38,223 bases of DNA. Origin: an uncultured Sphingomonadales bacterium. Its GTDB lineage: Bacteria > Pseudomonadota > Alphaproteobacteria > Sphingomonadales > Sphingomonadaceae. Shown in pieces: positions 17,467 to 26,573 of the stretch. The translations under genes and the position numbers were made by a program. The stretch is taken from positions 1-38,223 of the forward strand of contig CAIXXP010000130.1 in NCBI GenBank assembly GCA_903923465.1. Reading direction: 5' to 3'. The notes beneath the pieces are model-generated. The model searched no databases. It was not told the origin of the DNA and saw nothing but the letters and a program-made list of their open reading frames with translations. Numbering within the stretch: position 1 is the stretch's first letter; every line of letters begins with the position of its first letter.

Positions 17467-18237
17467 TCAGGGAATGAAGGTGCCGCCGCCGATATTGTAG
17501 TTCATGCCCTTGCTGAACGGGATCAGCTTGTTGAGATGCTGATCGACCCAGCGGTCGGCCTCGGCAATCGAGGAGCGGGGCACGAAAACGATGTCCTGCG
17601 CTGCCAGCATCACCGCCGGCGAACGCCCCATGTGGGTATAGGCGTCGAGATCCGCCGTGCGGCGCGTGATCGTGCCATCGGCGCCACGGTGGAGAATGAC
17701 GACCTTGTTGGTGCGGGCGGTATCCAGCAGGCCACCGGCGGCAATCACCGCCTGCAGCGGATCCATCGCCTGGCCCAGCTTGATGGGCCCCGACTGGCGC
17801 ACTTCGCCGCCGACGAACAGCGTGCCGCCATACTGGCGCACCGAGACCACCGGGCGGGCATTGGCGACAATGCCGCCATCGCGCAGCCGCTGGGTGATCT
17901 GGGCGGAGACTTCGTCCAGCGTCTGCCCGGCCACCACGATGCTGCCCAGCATCGGCACGGCAAACCGGCCGTCGGGGCCGACGGGGCCCTTCTGGTTCAG
18001 CTCGGCGTTATAGGGGAAATCCACGGCGATTTCGTCGCCGGGGGCCAGTTGATAGGGCGGGGGATTCTCCGCACCGGCCGCCGCCGCCGCATCCATCGCC
18101 GGGGCATGGGGCGATGCCTCGGCCGCCGGCCCCATCGCCAGCAGCATTGCCAGGAACGGGGCCAGAACCGGGGCCAGGGATAGGGCCTGGGTTGGGGCCG
18201 GAGTCGCCATCAAACCGTGCCTGCGCATGCTCGTCAC
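17467..18237 (-). CDS. polysaccharide export outer-membrane protein (Wza/GumB-like)
   Basis: The 256-residue product has an N-terminal signal peptide (hydrophobic core about 19-36, cleavage after Ala-rich sequence near 40), a poly_export domain (YQLAPGDEIAVDFPYNAELN from about 62) and one SLBB-like domain (GGTLFVGGEVRQSGPIKLG, about 137-155). Such proteins form the outer-membrane export pore of Wzy-dependent EPS systems. It is short, like GumB, and has no lipobox Cys, unlike Wza. A GTG start at 18237 fits GAGG 5 nt upstream; an ATG at 18228 is the alternative. It is divergent from the intact GumC-like gene, a common pairing. Confidence 0.88.
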   Translation of the reverse strand: MTSMRRHGLMATPAPTQALSLAPVLAPFLAMLLAMGPAAEASPHAPAMDAAAAAGAENPPPYQLAPGDEIAVDFPYNAELNQKGPVGPDGRFAVPMLGSIVVAGQTLDEVSAQITQRLRDGGIVANARPVVSVRQYGGTLFVGGEVRQSGPIKLGQAMDPLQAVIAAGGLLDTARTNKVVILHRGADGTITRRTADLDAYTHMGRSPAVMLAAQDIVFVPRSSIAEADRWVDQHLNKLIPFSKGMNYNIGGGTFIP

Positions 18238-18303
18238 CTGTTCCTCAATTCCTTCGCTGCGCTTTTACTAGCCGATAAGGATTAATGGAAAGGTAAGGCT
18301 ATC
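18238..18303. promoter_or_regulatory. 66-bp divergent promoter region between GumB- and GumC-like genes
   Basis: Two export genes start on opposite strands from this short AT-richer gap (TTTTACTAGCCGATAAGGATTAATGG in its centre, about 18263-18288, read here as separate short pieces). Both promoters and any regulator site must lie here or reach into the genes. The plus-strand Shine-Dalgarno sequence is AAGG at 18295-18298, and the minus-strand one is GAGG near 18243-18246. Confidence 0.4.
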
Positions 18304-20487
18304 GTGCAACAAGCCAGGCGTGTTTCACCGGGCCCTTTCGGCCAAAAAGATTGCGTGATGCAGGAATACACCGCCTCAAACTCCCCATTTCGCGCGCAGG
18401 ACGCAACGCCGGTGGCGGTGAACCCGGCGCCTGTGGAGCTGCGCGAGGTGCTGAACAGCATCTTCTTCCACCGCCGTGCGGCGATGGTGGTGGCCAGTGT
18501 CGTGCTGGCGCTGGGGCTGGCGGTGGCGCTGGTCATGCCGGCGCGCTACACGGTGGAAGCGCGGCTTTTGCCCCTTTCCACCGGGGTTTACGATACGGGC
18601 GAGGCAAATGCGCCGCGCCTGCCGGGCCAGGCGCTCGATCCCGCTGCGGTGGCCAATGTCGAGCAGCAACTGCTGCTCAGCCTCGATCTGCACCGGCAAG
18701 TGGTGCGGGACCTGCTGCCCCCGGGCGCCGGCGATGCCGACCTCTCCCGCGCGGTCGGCCGGTTCGAGAAGGACTTCACCGTTGCCAAGGTGAACGACAC
18801 CAACGTCATCGAAATCACCTATAGCGCCAGCGACCCGAATCGGGCGGTCGCGGTGCTGAACCGGGTGATCAAGGGCTACTATCAGGCCCGTGCCAATGCG
18901 CTGACCGCCGGACGCGTCGCCTATCTGCAGCGCCAGGCCGACGAGGCCAGCCGCCAGATGGACGCCGCCGACGCCGACCTCACCGCCTTTCAGCGCGCGC
19001 ACAACATCGTCGACATTTCCGCGCAGATTGCCGGGGCGGTGAAGGAAAACGACACGCTGCGCCTCGCCTGGCAGACCGAGCAGGCCAATCTTGCCGATAA
19101 CCACCATTCGATCCGGAGCCTGCGGAGCGCGCTGTCGGTCATCCCCAGGGACGTCGAGCTTTACACCGATAATGGCGAGGCCGCCCGCGCCACCGGCGAA
19201 ATGCGGTCCCAGTTGCTCGCCCTGCAGGCCAAACGCGCGGATCTTGCCGCCCGCTACATGCCGGGCTCGCCACTGGTGGTGCAGGCCGATGCGCAGATCG
19301 CCGCGCTGGAGACGGCGCTGAACGGGCAGAAGGGCGGCGTGCCCGACACGCGCCGGTCCGGGCGCAATCAGGTGTTCGATACCGCCTCCATCCGGCTGGT
19401 GGATGCCGAGGTGAGCGCCGCCGGCAACGCCGGGCGCAAGGCGGCGCTCACCTCCGAGGTGCAGCAGTCCGACCAAAGGCTCAGCCGTTTCAACGATATT
19501 GGCCAGCGCCTCGCCCAGCTGCGCCTCGCCCGCGATCTGGCTTCGGAGAACTACAAGTCGCTGGCCATTCAGGTGGCGCAGGCGAAAGTGCAGCTCAATC
19601 AGGATTCGGTGGACGGCAACCCCTCGGTGCGCCTGATCGAGGCGCCCTCGGTGCCGATCAGCCGGTCCAACCCCCGCTCACTGATTGTGGCGGCGGCTGT
19701 TCTGGTGGCGCTGGTGATGGCGGCGGTAACCGTGGGCCTGTTGACCAGCCTGCGCGAGGTATTCCTGTCGCCCCGCGAGGTGGAAGCCGCCTCGGGCCTG
19801 CCGGTGCTGGCGGCGCCGCTGGCGGGCGACCAGTCCGAGAACGGGCAGGCCTCGGTCTTGCGCATGCTGTCGGCCATCAGCGCCAACATGCTGGCGCGCG
19901 AGGGATCGGTGCTGTTTATCGAGCCGGCCTCGCGCCGCAACCTGCAAACCGCTGCCCTGTGGCTGGGCAAGGCGCTGGACGGTCTGCGACCCGGCCGGGC
20001 CCTGCTGCTGCGCTTTGCCGCCGGAGGCCAGCCGCTGCGCAGCGAGGCCGATCTGCTGCTCGATCGCGTCGGCCGTTTGCCCGCAGCGGTGGTGGATGTC
20101 GGGCTATGCAAGAATCTGGCGGGGTCCATGCAGCTGATCCGGGCGCTGAAGGCCCGGTTCGGGCATGTGGTGGTCACCAGCCCGCCGGTGAGCGCGGGGC
20201 CGGAAGCCCTGCTGCTGTCGCAGGCGGTGGATCATGTTATCGTCGTGGTGGAATGCGAAGTGACGCGGCGCCCGGTGCTGGTGGAGCTGTTGCGCCAGCT
20301 GGCGCAGCTGAATGTGGAGGTGACCGGCCTGTTGCTGCTCGGCCGGCGCTCGCACATTCCCGGCTGGCTTTACGCCCTGCTGTTCAACCGGGGGGTCACG
20401 CCGGGCACGCCGCGCATCTTTGCCTCGTGGCGGCGGCGCGCGCGGCTGACCGGGCGCCGGGGCAGTCGCGGCGATTGCGGCAGGTAA
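18304..20487 (+). CDS. GumC/Wzc-like polysaccharide co-polymerase with degenerate kinase domain
   Basis: The 727-residue inner-membrane protein has a Wzz domain after the first membrane helix (about 59-79), a long periplasmic coiled coil, a second helix (about 459-480) and a cytoplasmic C-terminal domain. It sets EPS chain length and bridges to the export pore. The C-terminal part has the order of a bacterial tyrosine kinase fold, but where a Walker A is expected (SVLFIEPASRRNLQTAALWL) there is no GKT/S. No C-terminal tyrosine cluster is visible. It is therefore probably a structural kinase-like domain without kinase activity. The GTG at 18304 has AAGG 5 nt upstream; an ATG at 18358 would remove 18 residues. 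It is the intact paralogue of the pseudogene at 10999-12977. Confidence 0.85.
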   Translation: MQQARRVSPGPFGQKDCVMQEYTASNSPFRAQDATPVAVNPAPVELREVLNSIFFHRRAAMVVASVVLALGLAVALVMPARYTVEARLLPLSTGVYDTGEANAPRLPGQALDPAAVANVEQQLLLSLDLHRQVVRDLLPPGAGDADLSRAVGRFEKDFTVAKVNDTNVIEITYSASDPNRAVAVLNRVIKGYYQARANALTAGRVAYLQRQADEASRQMDAADADLTAFQRAHNIVDISAQIAGAVKENDTLRLAWQTEQANLADNHHSIRSLRSALSVIPRDVELYTDNGEAARATGEMRSQLLALQAKRADLAARYMPGSPLVVQADAQIAALETALNGQKGGVPDTRRSGRNQVFDTASIRLVDAEVSAAGNAGRKAALTSEVQQSDQRLSRFNDIGQRLAQLRLARDLASENYKSLAIQVAQAKVQLNQDSVDGNPSVRLIEAPSVPISRSNPRSLIVAAAVLVALVMAAVTVGLLTSLREVFLSPREVEAASGLPVLAAPLAGDQSENGQASVLRMLSAISANMLAREGSVLFIEPASRRNLQTAALWLGKALDGLRPGRALLLRFAAGGQPLRSEADLLLDRVGRLPAAVVDVGLCKNLAGSMQLIRALKARFGHVVVTSPPVSAGPEALLLSQAVDHVIVVVECEVTRRPVLVELLRQLAQLNVEVTGLLLLGRRSHIPGWLYALLFNRGVTPGTPRIFASWRRRARLTGRRGSRGDCGR

Positions 20488-20515
20488 AGTTCCACAGCTT
20501 CCCATTTTGGCACAC

Positions 20516-20588
20516 CCCAAGAAACCAAATCCTTGGGAAACCGCTGTAAACTAGGTGTTAAATGTTTGCGCGTAGCCACGTTTCCCAA
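20516..20588 (+). promoter_or_regulatory. competing inverted repeats in the leader of the WecG-like gene
   Basis: CCCAAG (20516-20521) can pair with CTTGGG (20532-20537). TTGGGAAA (20533-20540) can instead pair with TTTCCCAA (20581-20588). The two pairings share bases and cannot form together. The 150-bp gap 20488-20637 is AT-richer than its surroundings and probably holds a promoter. Whether the structures form in RNA is unknown. Confidence 0.3.
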
Positions 20589-20637
20589 CAGCTCTTTCTT
20601 GCAGGCCGACGGCCGCAGTCCTCGGGCGAGGTGAAGT

Positions 20638-21468
20638 GTGGAACAAACAGTCTGGGCCAAGGCGCCGTCTCCCATCGCGTATTACGGGCCGGAGCGGCGC
20701 GTGCGCAAGCCGGTGCTCGGCATCCGCTTTCGCGATTTCGATACCGAGCAGGCCGCCCGGTACATGCTGACCACCCGGCGCGAGGCCGAGGAGGGCGTGG
20801 GGCTGTTCGTCACCCCCAACATCCAGCACATTGCCCTGGCCCGCAAGGATGCCGAATTCGACCATGCGATGAAATCGGCGCAGATTCTGGTGGCTGATGG
20901 CTTCCCCGTCTATCGCTTCGCGCGGGCACGCGGGCTGTTCCTGCCGGGCCGCGTCACCGGGCGCGAGGTGGTCGAGCACATGTTCGCCGAGCCGGCGGCG
21001 CTGGTGGGCCATCGCGGCTATTTCGTGGTCGACAGCGAGGCGACCGCGCGCGGGATTGAGGCCTGGGCGGCGCAAAACTTTCCGGGCTTTGCCCTGCGCA
21101 CCCATGTGCCGCCCTTTGGCTTCGAGCATGATGTCGACCAGTGCCTGGCGCTGGTGGACCAGATCAACGGCTTTGGCACCACGCTTTTGTTCATGTGCGT
21201 CGGCGCGCCCAAGAGTGAGGTCTTCGTGGCAAGGCACAGCGGCGTTATCGGCCCGTGCTGGGCCTTGTGCGTCGGGCAGAGCTTCCGCCTGCTGATCGGC
21301 AGCACGACGCCGCCACCGGCCATCGTCGTCCGGCTCAATCTGGAATGGCTGTGGCGGATCGGGCTGGAGCCGCGCCGCATGCTGCGTCGCTATGTGCCCT
21401 CGGCCATCGGCTTCCTGCTGTCGGCGCTCGGCGATGTGCTGGGCAACCGGGGCGGAAAATCCGCGTGA
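20638..21468 (+). CDS. WecG/TagA/CpsF-family glycosyltransferase
   Basis: The 276-residue product matches the WecG/TagA/CpsF family (GT26 type), which adds a sugar such as N-acetylmannosaminuronate or glucose to a lipid-linked sugar. Recognisable are TPN (59-61), VADG (85-88, with the likely catalytic Asp87), CVGAPKSE (187-194, usually GxGxPxQE), and LEWLWRIGLEPRRMLRRY (235-252), the basic membrane-associating tail. The usual C-terminal G-x-F-D-x-x-x-G segment is changed to CVGQSFRLLIGS, so donor use may differ. The GTG start is preceded by GAGG. It probably makes the second or third linkage of the EPS repeat unit. Confidence 0.82.
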   Translation: MEQTVWAKAPSPIAYYGPERRVRKPVLGIRFRDFDTEQAARYMLTTRREAEEGVGLFVTPNIQHIALARKDAEFDHAMKSAQILVADGFPVYRFARARGLFLPGRVTGREVVEHMFAEPAALVGHRGYFVVDSEATARGIEAWAAQNFPGFALRTHVPPFGFEHDVDQCLALVDQINGFGTTLLFMCVGAPKSEVFVARHSGVIGPCWALCVGQSFRLLIGSTTPPPAIVVRLNLEWLWRIGLEPRRMLRRYVPSAIGFLLSALGDVLGNRGGKSA

Positions 21469-21531
21469 TGCGGCGCCCGGCCCGAATGCGTTGGGGTGGC
21501 GTGTCGGCGCCCGGCAGGTTTGGGGAAAACC

Positions 21532-22947
21532 ATGATACCTGAAGGCAGGCTCAATCCGGACGGGACAGTGGATGTTCCCACCTTCGACGGCGAATGGCTG
21601 CGCACGCTGCGGATGATGCGCCTGTCGGTGTATATCGGGCTGGCGCTGGGCGATGTGCTGGGGCTGGCCGCGGTCTTTGTCATCGCGGGGGCCTTCGTGG
21701 TGGATTTCACCACGCGCCAACTGCTGCTGCCCTCATGGTCGCTGATGCCGGGTGCGGCCTTTGTGCCGATGTTTCTGGCCATCGCCATTCAGCGCAAACC
21801 CTATTCCTCGCGCTTCCTTTATGACCCGGAGCGGGCATCGCGCGACACGCTTTCGGCGTTGGTGACGGCGGGCGTGCTGGTAGTTTTTCTGGCGCTGCGT
21901 TTTGATGGCGAGTTCCTGCATTCGGCCGAGGTCGTGGCGCTGGGCACCGTGCTCGGCGCGGGCTGGCTGGTGGGCTGGCACGGGCTGGCGGAGCGGATCG
22001 TGACGCGCCTGTTCAAGGGCCAGCCCACCGCCGTGGTCGCCATCATCGATGATATCGCCGTCGACCTGCCCTATGATTTTCCGACGATTTTCGCCGGTGT
22101 GGCCGGGTTGCGTCCCGATCGCAACGATCCCGGCGCGCTCGACGCGCTGGCCTCGGCCATCTTCGGCGTGGAGCGGGTGATCGTGGCCTGCAGCCCGGAG
22201 CGGCGGCCGCTGTGGATCGAGGTGTTCAAGGGCGCCAATGTGCAGGGCGAGCTGGTGCTGCCCGAAGTCGACTCGATCGGCGTGCTGCGCACGGGCCGCG
22301 CGGGGCCGAACACCACCGGCGTGGTCACGCTGGGCGCACTGGACACCACCAACCGCATCGTCAAGCGCAGCTTCGATCTGGCCGTGGGCCTCGGCGCCCT
22401 GGCCCTGACGTGGCCGGTGATGCTGGCCGCCGCCGTGGCGGTAAAGCTGGACAGCCCCGGACCCATTTTCTTCCGCCAGCCGCGCGTGGGCCGGGGCAAC
22501 CGCCAGTTCAACGTCTACAAGTTCCGTTCCATGCGCACCGACATGTGCGATGTCGCCGGCAACGCCTCCACCGGGCGGGTGGATCCGCGCGTGACCCGCG
22601 TGGGGGCCTTCATCCGCCGCACCAGCATCGACGAACTGCCGCAGATCTTCAACGTCATCCACGGCACGATGAGCATCGTCGGCCCGCGCCCCCATGCCGT
22701 GGCCAGCAAGGCGGCGGGGCAGATGTTCTGGGAACTGGACGAGCGCTATTGGCACCGCCACGCGATCAAGCCGGGCATCACCGGCCTGGCGCAGGTAAGC
22801 GGCTGGCGCGGCACCACCGAGACGGCGGACGATCTGACCAATCGCGTGGCGATGGACACCGCCTATATGCTCGACTGGACGGTGTGGCGCGATGTGGAAA
22901 TCCTGATCCGCACGGTGACGGTGCCGTTCCACAAGAACGCTTATTGA
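21532..22947 (+). CDS. undecaprenyl-phosphate sugar-phosphate transferase (EPS initiation)
   Basis: The 471-residue protein has several N-terminal membrane helices (about 31-60, 66-87, 106-122, 133-150), a middle soluble segment and a C-terminal bacterial sugar transferase domain from about residue 275 ([80 protein letters not shown]). These enzymes move hexose-1-phosphate from a nucleotide sugar to undecaprenyl phosphate, the first step of EPS repeat synthesis. The ATG at 21532 follows GGGGAA; an ATG at 21496 in frame would add 12 residues. It is 63 bp after the WecG-like gene and likely cotranscribed. It ends the EPS locus. Confidence 0.9.
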   Translation: MIPEGRLNPDGTVDVPTFDGEWLRTLRMMRLSVYIGLALGDVLGLAAVFVIAGAFVVDFTTRQLLLPSWSLMPGAAFVPMFLAIAIQRKPYSSRFLYDPERASRDTLSALVTAGVLVVFLALRFDGEFLHSAEVVALGTVLGAGWLVGWHGLAERIVTRLFKGQPTAVVAIIDDIAVDLPYDFPTIFAGVAGLRPDRNDPGALDALASAIFGVERVIVACSPERRPLWIEVFKGANVQGELVLPEVDSIGVLRTGRAGPNTTGVVTLGALDTTNRIVKRSFDLAVGLGALALTWPVMLAAAVAVKLDSPGPIFFRQPRVGRGNRQFNVYKFRSMRTDMCDVAGNASTGRVDPRVTRVGAFIRRTSIDELPQIFNVIHGTMSIVGPRPHAVASKAAGQMFWELDERYWHRHAIKPGITGLAQVSGWRGTTETADDLTNRVAMDTAYMLDWTVWRDVEILIRTVTVPFHKNAY

Positions 22948-22970
22948 GCGGGGAAGGCAGGGAAGACTTG

Positions 22971-23144
22971 GGGGCCTTAGGCCCCAAACCCCTTTACTGT
23001 CGGCGTTGTGCGTGGCTCTCGTCGCGGCGCCTTGCCGCGTAGCGCCTTTGAAAGCCTGCGGCGCGGTGAGGCGGGGCGTGGGGTGCCGTTGGCGCGTCCT
23101 TTCGCCGGGAGACGTTATGGGGTGCGGGGGGTAACCCCTCTGCG
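22971..23144 (+). repeat. dispersed hairpin-bounded repeat, copy A
   Basis: Starts with the hairpin GGGGCC-TTA-GGCCCC (22971-22985), followed by a TTACTGTCG block, a GC-rich centre (GCCTGCGGCGCGGTGAGG at about 23054-23071) and GACGTTATGGGGTGC, and ends with GGGG-TAA-CCCC. The same order is found at 25134-25315 and, inverted, at 32157-32364; part is at 35040-35208. It fills the gap between the convergent sugar transferase and ABC-F genes, where its hairpins could end transcription from both sides. No ORF is convincing in it. Confidence 0.75.
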
Positions 23145-23163
23145 AATCTTTCGCCTCTTCCGC

Positions 23164-25050
23164 CTACTGCGCCGCTTCGTTCGCCCCGGCTTCCAAAGCC
23201 TCGCTCAGCCCCAGCCACTCGGCCTCGGCGGCTTCCATATCGGCGGCCAGCACGCCCCGGCGGCGGGAGAGTTCGCCCATGGCCAGCTTGGCGAGGTCTG
23301 GCTTGGCGCTGGCGGGGTCGAACATGGCGCGGTCGAGTTCGGAAACCTGCGCCTGCAATTTCGCCAGTTTCGCCTCGGCTTCGGACACTTGCTTCTTCAG
23401 CGCGCGCAAGGTCTCGCGGGCGGCGGCGGCGGCCTTGCGATCCTGCTTGGTGACTTTCGGCTTGCCGTCGCTGCCTTCCTTCGGTTGGTTGCGGCCCAGC
23501 ACCCAGTCGATGTAATCCTCGATGCTGCCGGCGAATTCCTTCGCCGTGCCGCCATCCACCAGCACCAGCCGGTCGGCGGTGAGTTCGACCATGTGGCGGT
23601 CGTGGCTGATGAGGATGACCGCGCCGGTATAGCTGTTCAGCGCCTGAACCAGCGCCTCGCGCGCGTCGATGTCGAGGTGGTTGGTCGGCTCGTCGAGGAT
23701 CAGCAGATGCGGCGCGTCTCGCGTAACCAGAGCCAGCGCCAGCCGCGCCCGCTCGCCGCCGGACAGCGTGGTGATCTGCGCCGTGGCGCGGTTGCCCGAA
23801 AAGCCGAAGCGGCCAAGCTGGGCGCGAATGGCGCCGGCGGAGGCTTCTTTCATCGCGCGGGTCATCAGTTCCAGCGGCGTGGCGTCGGAATCCAGCTCTT
23901 CCACCTGATACTGGGTGAAATAGCCGATCTGCATCTTGCCGGCGGTGTGGATCTCGCCGGCCATCGGCGTCAGCTGCGCGGCCAGCAGGCGGGCCAGCGT
24001 GGTCTTGCCGTTGCCGTTGCGCCCCAGCAGGGCGATGCGGTCATCAGGGTCGATGCGCAGGTTCAGCCGCTGGAGGATCGGCGTATCGGCCGCATAGCCC
24101 ACCGCCGCCAGATCCAGCGTGATCAGCGGGGGGCGCAGTTCGCTGGGATCGGGGAAATCGAAGCTGAGCGTCGGGTCTTCCAGCTGCGCGGCGATGGGCT
24201 GCATCTTGGCCAGCATCTTGGCGCGGCTTTGCGCCTGCTTCGCGGTGGAGGCGCGGGCGCTGTTGCGGGCGACGAAATCCTTCAGCTTGGCCGCCTGCGT
24301 CTCTTGCGCGGCGCGGGCCGAGGCGATCTGGGCCAGCCGCTCGCTGCGCTGGCGCTCGAAACTGTCGTAACCGCCGGGATAGAGCGTCAGCTTGCCGCCG
24401 GTGAGGTGGACGATATGGTCGACCACATTGTTCAGCAGGTCGCGCTCGTGGCTGATGATGATCAGTGTGCCGGGATAGGATTTGAGGAAATTCTCCAGCC
24501 ACAGCGTCGCTTCAAGGTCGAGGTGGTTCGAGGGCTCGTCGAGCAGCAGCACGTCGGGTGCGGAAAACAGCAGGCTGGCCAGCGCCACGCGCATTTTCCA
24601 GCCGCCGGAGAAGCTGTCGAGCGGCTGGCCCTGCATCTCCTCGTCGAAGCCAAGGCCGATGAGAATGCGCGCGGCGCGGCTGGGGGCGGAATAGGCGTCA
24701 ATCGCCAGCAGCCGCTCGTGGACATCGCCCAGCCGGTCGGGATCGTGGCAGGTTTCGGATTCGGCGAGCAGCTCGGTGCGCTCGACATCGCTGGCCAGCA
24801 CCGTCTCGAAGGGGGTGGCGGTGCCGCTGGGGGCCTCCTGCGCGATATAGCCGAGGCGCGTGCGCCGGGGCATGTCCACGCTGCCCTCGTCGGGGTCGAT
24901 CTCGCCGATGATCGCCTTGACCAACGTGGATTTTCCCGCGCCATTGCGGCCGATAAGCCCCACCTTGCCGCGCGGCGGTATCGCCACGCTGGCGCCATCG
25001 AGGATGTTGCGCCCGCCAAGGCGCACAGTGATTCCCTGAATTGTCAGCAT
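23164..25050 (-). CDS. YheS-type ABC-F ATPase
   Basis: This 628-residue soluble protein has two ATP-binding cassettes and no membrane domain. Cassette 1 has GRNGAGKST (34-42), an SGGW-type signature (SFSGGWKMRV) and LLLDEPSNHLD. Cassette 2 has GRNGNGKTT, LSGGERARL and LLILDEPTNHLD. A C-terminal charged coiled coil (KKQVSEAEAKLAKLQAQVSE) follows. ABC-F proteins act on the ribosome E site. The linker (ARASTAKQAQSRAKML) and the overall length match YheS/Uup better than EttA, and the N-terminus is closest to YheS. It is transcribed alone, divergent from frmA. It is a housekeeping gene and not part of the EPS locus. Confidence 0.9.
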   Translation of the reverse strand: MLTIQGITVRLGGRNILDGASVAIPPRGKVGLIGRNGAGKSTLVKAIIGEIDPDEGSVDMPRRTRLGYIAQEAPSGTATPFETVLASDVERTELLAESETCHDPDRLGDVHERLLAIDAYSAPSRAARILIGLGFDEEMQGQPLDSFSGGWKMRVALASLLFSAPDVLLLDEPSNHLDLEATLWLENFLKSYPGTLIIISHERDLLNNVVDHIVHLTGGKLTLYPGGYDSFERQRSERLAQIASARAAQETQAAKLKDFVARNSARASTAKQAQSRAKMLAKMQPIAAQLEDPTLSFDFPDPSELRPPLITLDLAAVGYAADTPILQRLNLRIDPDDRIALLGRNGNGKTTLARLLAAQLTPMAGEIHTAGKMQIGYFTQYQVEELDSDATPLELMTRAMKEASAGAIRAQLGRFGFSGNRATAQITTLSGGERARLALALVTRDAPHLLILDEPTNHLDIDAREALVQALNSYTGAVILISHDRHMVELTADRLVLVDGGTAKEFAGSIEDYIDWVLGRNQPKEGSDGKPKVTKQDRKAAAAARETLRALKKQVSEAEAKLAKLQAQVSELDRAMFDPASAKPDLAKLAMGELSRRRGVLAADMEAAEAEWLGLSEALEAGANEAAQ

Positions 25051-25133
25051 CGCGCCCGACTAGCAGAGGTGAGCGATAAGGGAAGGGATGATGCGGCGGT
25101 GCACAAGAAAAGCATTCGGGGAGCCGAGAAGGT

Positions 25134-25315
25134 GCGAGGGCCATCGCCCTCGCGCTCCCAATACTGTCGGGGTTTGGGCAAGGCTGGCGGCGGTGCGCCC
25201 CGCCGCGTAGCGGCTGTTAAGGCCTGCGGCGCGGTGAGGTTTTGCGGGACGGTGCCATTGGCGCCCCCTCTCGCCGGAAGACGTTATGGGGTGCAGGCGG
25301 GGGTAACCCCCCTGC
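25134..25315 (+). repeat. dispersed hairpin-bounded repeat, copy B
   Basis: Left end is the hairpin GCGAGGGC-CATC-GCCCTCGC (25134-25153), then ATACTGTCG, CCGCCGCGTAGCGGCTGTTA, GCCTGCGGCGCGGTGAGG, CGCCGGAAGACGTTATGGGG, and a right hairpin GGGGG-TAA-CCCCC (about 25299-25311). Its left hairpin type is shared with copy D, and its right half with copy A. It occupies about half of the 393-bp gap between the divergent ABC-F and frmA genes. The rest (25316-25443) should hold the frmA promoter; I see no clear boxes. Confidence 0.75.
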
Positions 25316-25443
25316 ATTTGCCCTTTCCCATCACCAACCTGCGCGATAGGCCCGCGCCACCAGCGGGGTGGATTTTACCCCGAGAGCGCGTGTAGACGGG
25401 GCGAGCCGATGATCGCCCCCACCCCTCAGCCAGGAAGTGCCGC

Positions 25444-26550
25444 ATGAAGACCCGCGCCGCCGTTGCCTTTGCCGCCAAGCAGCCGCTGGAGATTGTCGAG
25501 CTGGATCTGGAGGGCCCCCGGGCGGGCGAGGTTCTGGTCGAGATCATGGCCACGGGCATCTGCCACACCGATGCCTATACGCTGGATGGGCTGGACAGCG
25601 AGGGGATCTTCCCCAGCGTGCTTGGCCATGAGGGCGCCGGCATCGTGCGCGAGGTGGGCGTGGGCGTGACCAGCGTGAAGCCCGGCGATCACGTCATCCC
25701 GCTCTACACGCCGGAATGCCGCCAGTGCAAAGCGTGCCTTTCGGGCAAGACCAACCTGTGCACCGCCATCCGCGCGACGCAAGGGCGGGGGGTGATGCCC
25801 GATGGCACCAGCCGCTTCAGCTACAAGGGGCAGACCATCTTCCACTACATGGGCTGCTCCACCTTCAGCAATTTCACCGTGCTGCCCGAGATCGCCGTGG
25901 CGAAAATCCGTGAGGATGCGCCGTTTCAGACCAGCTGCTATATCGGCTGCGGGGTGACGACGGGCGTGGGGGCGGTGGTGAACACCGCCAAGGTGCGCCC
26001 CGGCGACACGGTGGTGGTGTTCGGCCTGGGCGGCATCGGGCTGAACGTGATTCAGGGCGCGCGCATGGCCGGGGCCGACCGCATCGTCGGCGTCGACATC
26101 AATGCCGACAAGGAGGAATGGGGCCGCCGCTTCGGCATGACCGATTTCGTCAACCCCCGGGCCACGCCCAATGTCGTCGAGCATCTGGTGGCGCTGCTGG
26201 ATGGCGGGGCGGATTACAGCTTCGACTGCACCGGCAATACCGAAGTGATGCGGCAGGCGCTGGAATGCTGCCATCGCGGCTGGGGCCAGTCGATCATCAT
26301 CGGCGTGGCAGAGGCGGGCAAGGAAATCAGCACCCGCCCGTTCCAGCTCGTCACCGGCCGGGTGTGGAAGGGCACGGCGTTTGGCGGCGCCAAGGGCCGC
26401 ACCGATGTGCCAAAGATCGTCGACTGGTACATGAACGGCAAGATCGAGATCGACCCGATGATCACCCATGTCCTGACGCTGGAGGAGATCAACGACGCCT
26501 TCACCCTGATGCACGAGGGCAAGAGCATTCGCAGCGTGGTGGTGTTCTGA
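25444..26550 (+). CDS. frmA: S-(hydroxymethyl)glutathione dehydrogenase (class III alcohol dehydrogenase)
   Basis: The 368-residue zinc enzyme oxidises the spontaneous formaldehyde-glutathione adduct with NAD+. Catalytic zinc ligands are Cys40 ([12 protein letters not shown]), His62 (GHEGAGIV) and Cys169 (GCGVTTG). Structural zinc ligands are Cys92, Cys95, Cys98 and Cys106. The NAD fold has GLGGIG at 194-199. [16 protein letters not shown] (110-125) is close to the glutathione-dependent class III signature. The ATG follows AGGAAG. It leads a run of closely spaced genes (VOC protein and formate dehydrogenase subunits), so formaldehyde removal to CO2 is the likely job. A separate S-formylglutathione hydrolase gene is not in the window. 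Confidence 0.95.
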   Translation: MKTRAAVAFAAKQPLEIVELDLEGPRAGEVLVEIMATGICHTDAYTLDGLDSEGIFPSVLGHEGAGIVREVGVGVTSVKPGDHVIPLYTPECRQCKACLSGKTNLCTAIRATQGRGVMPDGTSRFSYKGQTIFHYMGCSTFSNFTVLPEIAVAKIREDAPFQTSCYIGCGVTTGVGAVVNTAKVRPGDTVVVFGLGGIGLNVIQGARMAGADRIVGVDINADKEEWGRRFGMTDFVNPRATPNVVEHLVALLDGGADYSFDCTGNTEVMRQALECCHRGWGQSIIIGVAEAGKEISTRPFQLVTGRVWKGTAFGGAKGRTDVPKIVDWYMNGKIEIDPMITHVLTLEEINDAFTLMHEGKSIRSVVVF

Positions 26551-26573
26551 TGAGCAACCAGCAGGAAAGAGCG

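Noticed and set aside
20505-20525. Sigma-54 promoter (TGGCAC) before the WecG-like gene
   Set aside because: The TTGCA-type -12 element is absent at the required spacing.
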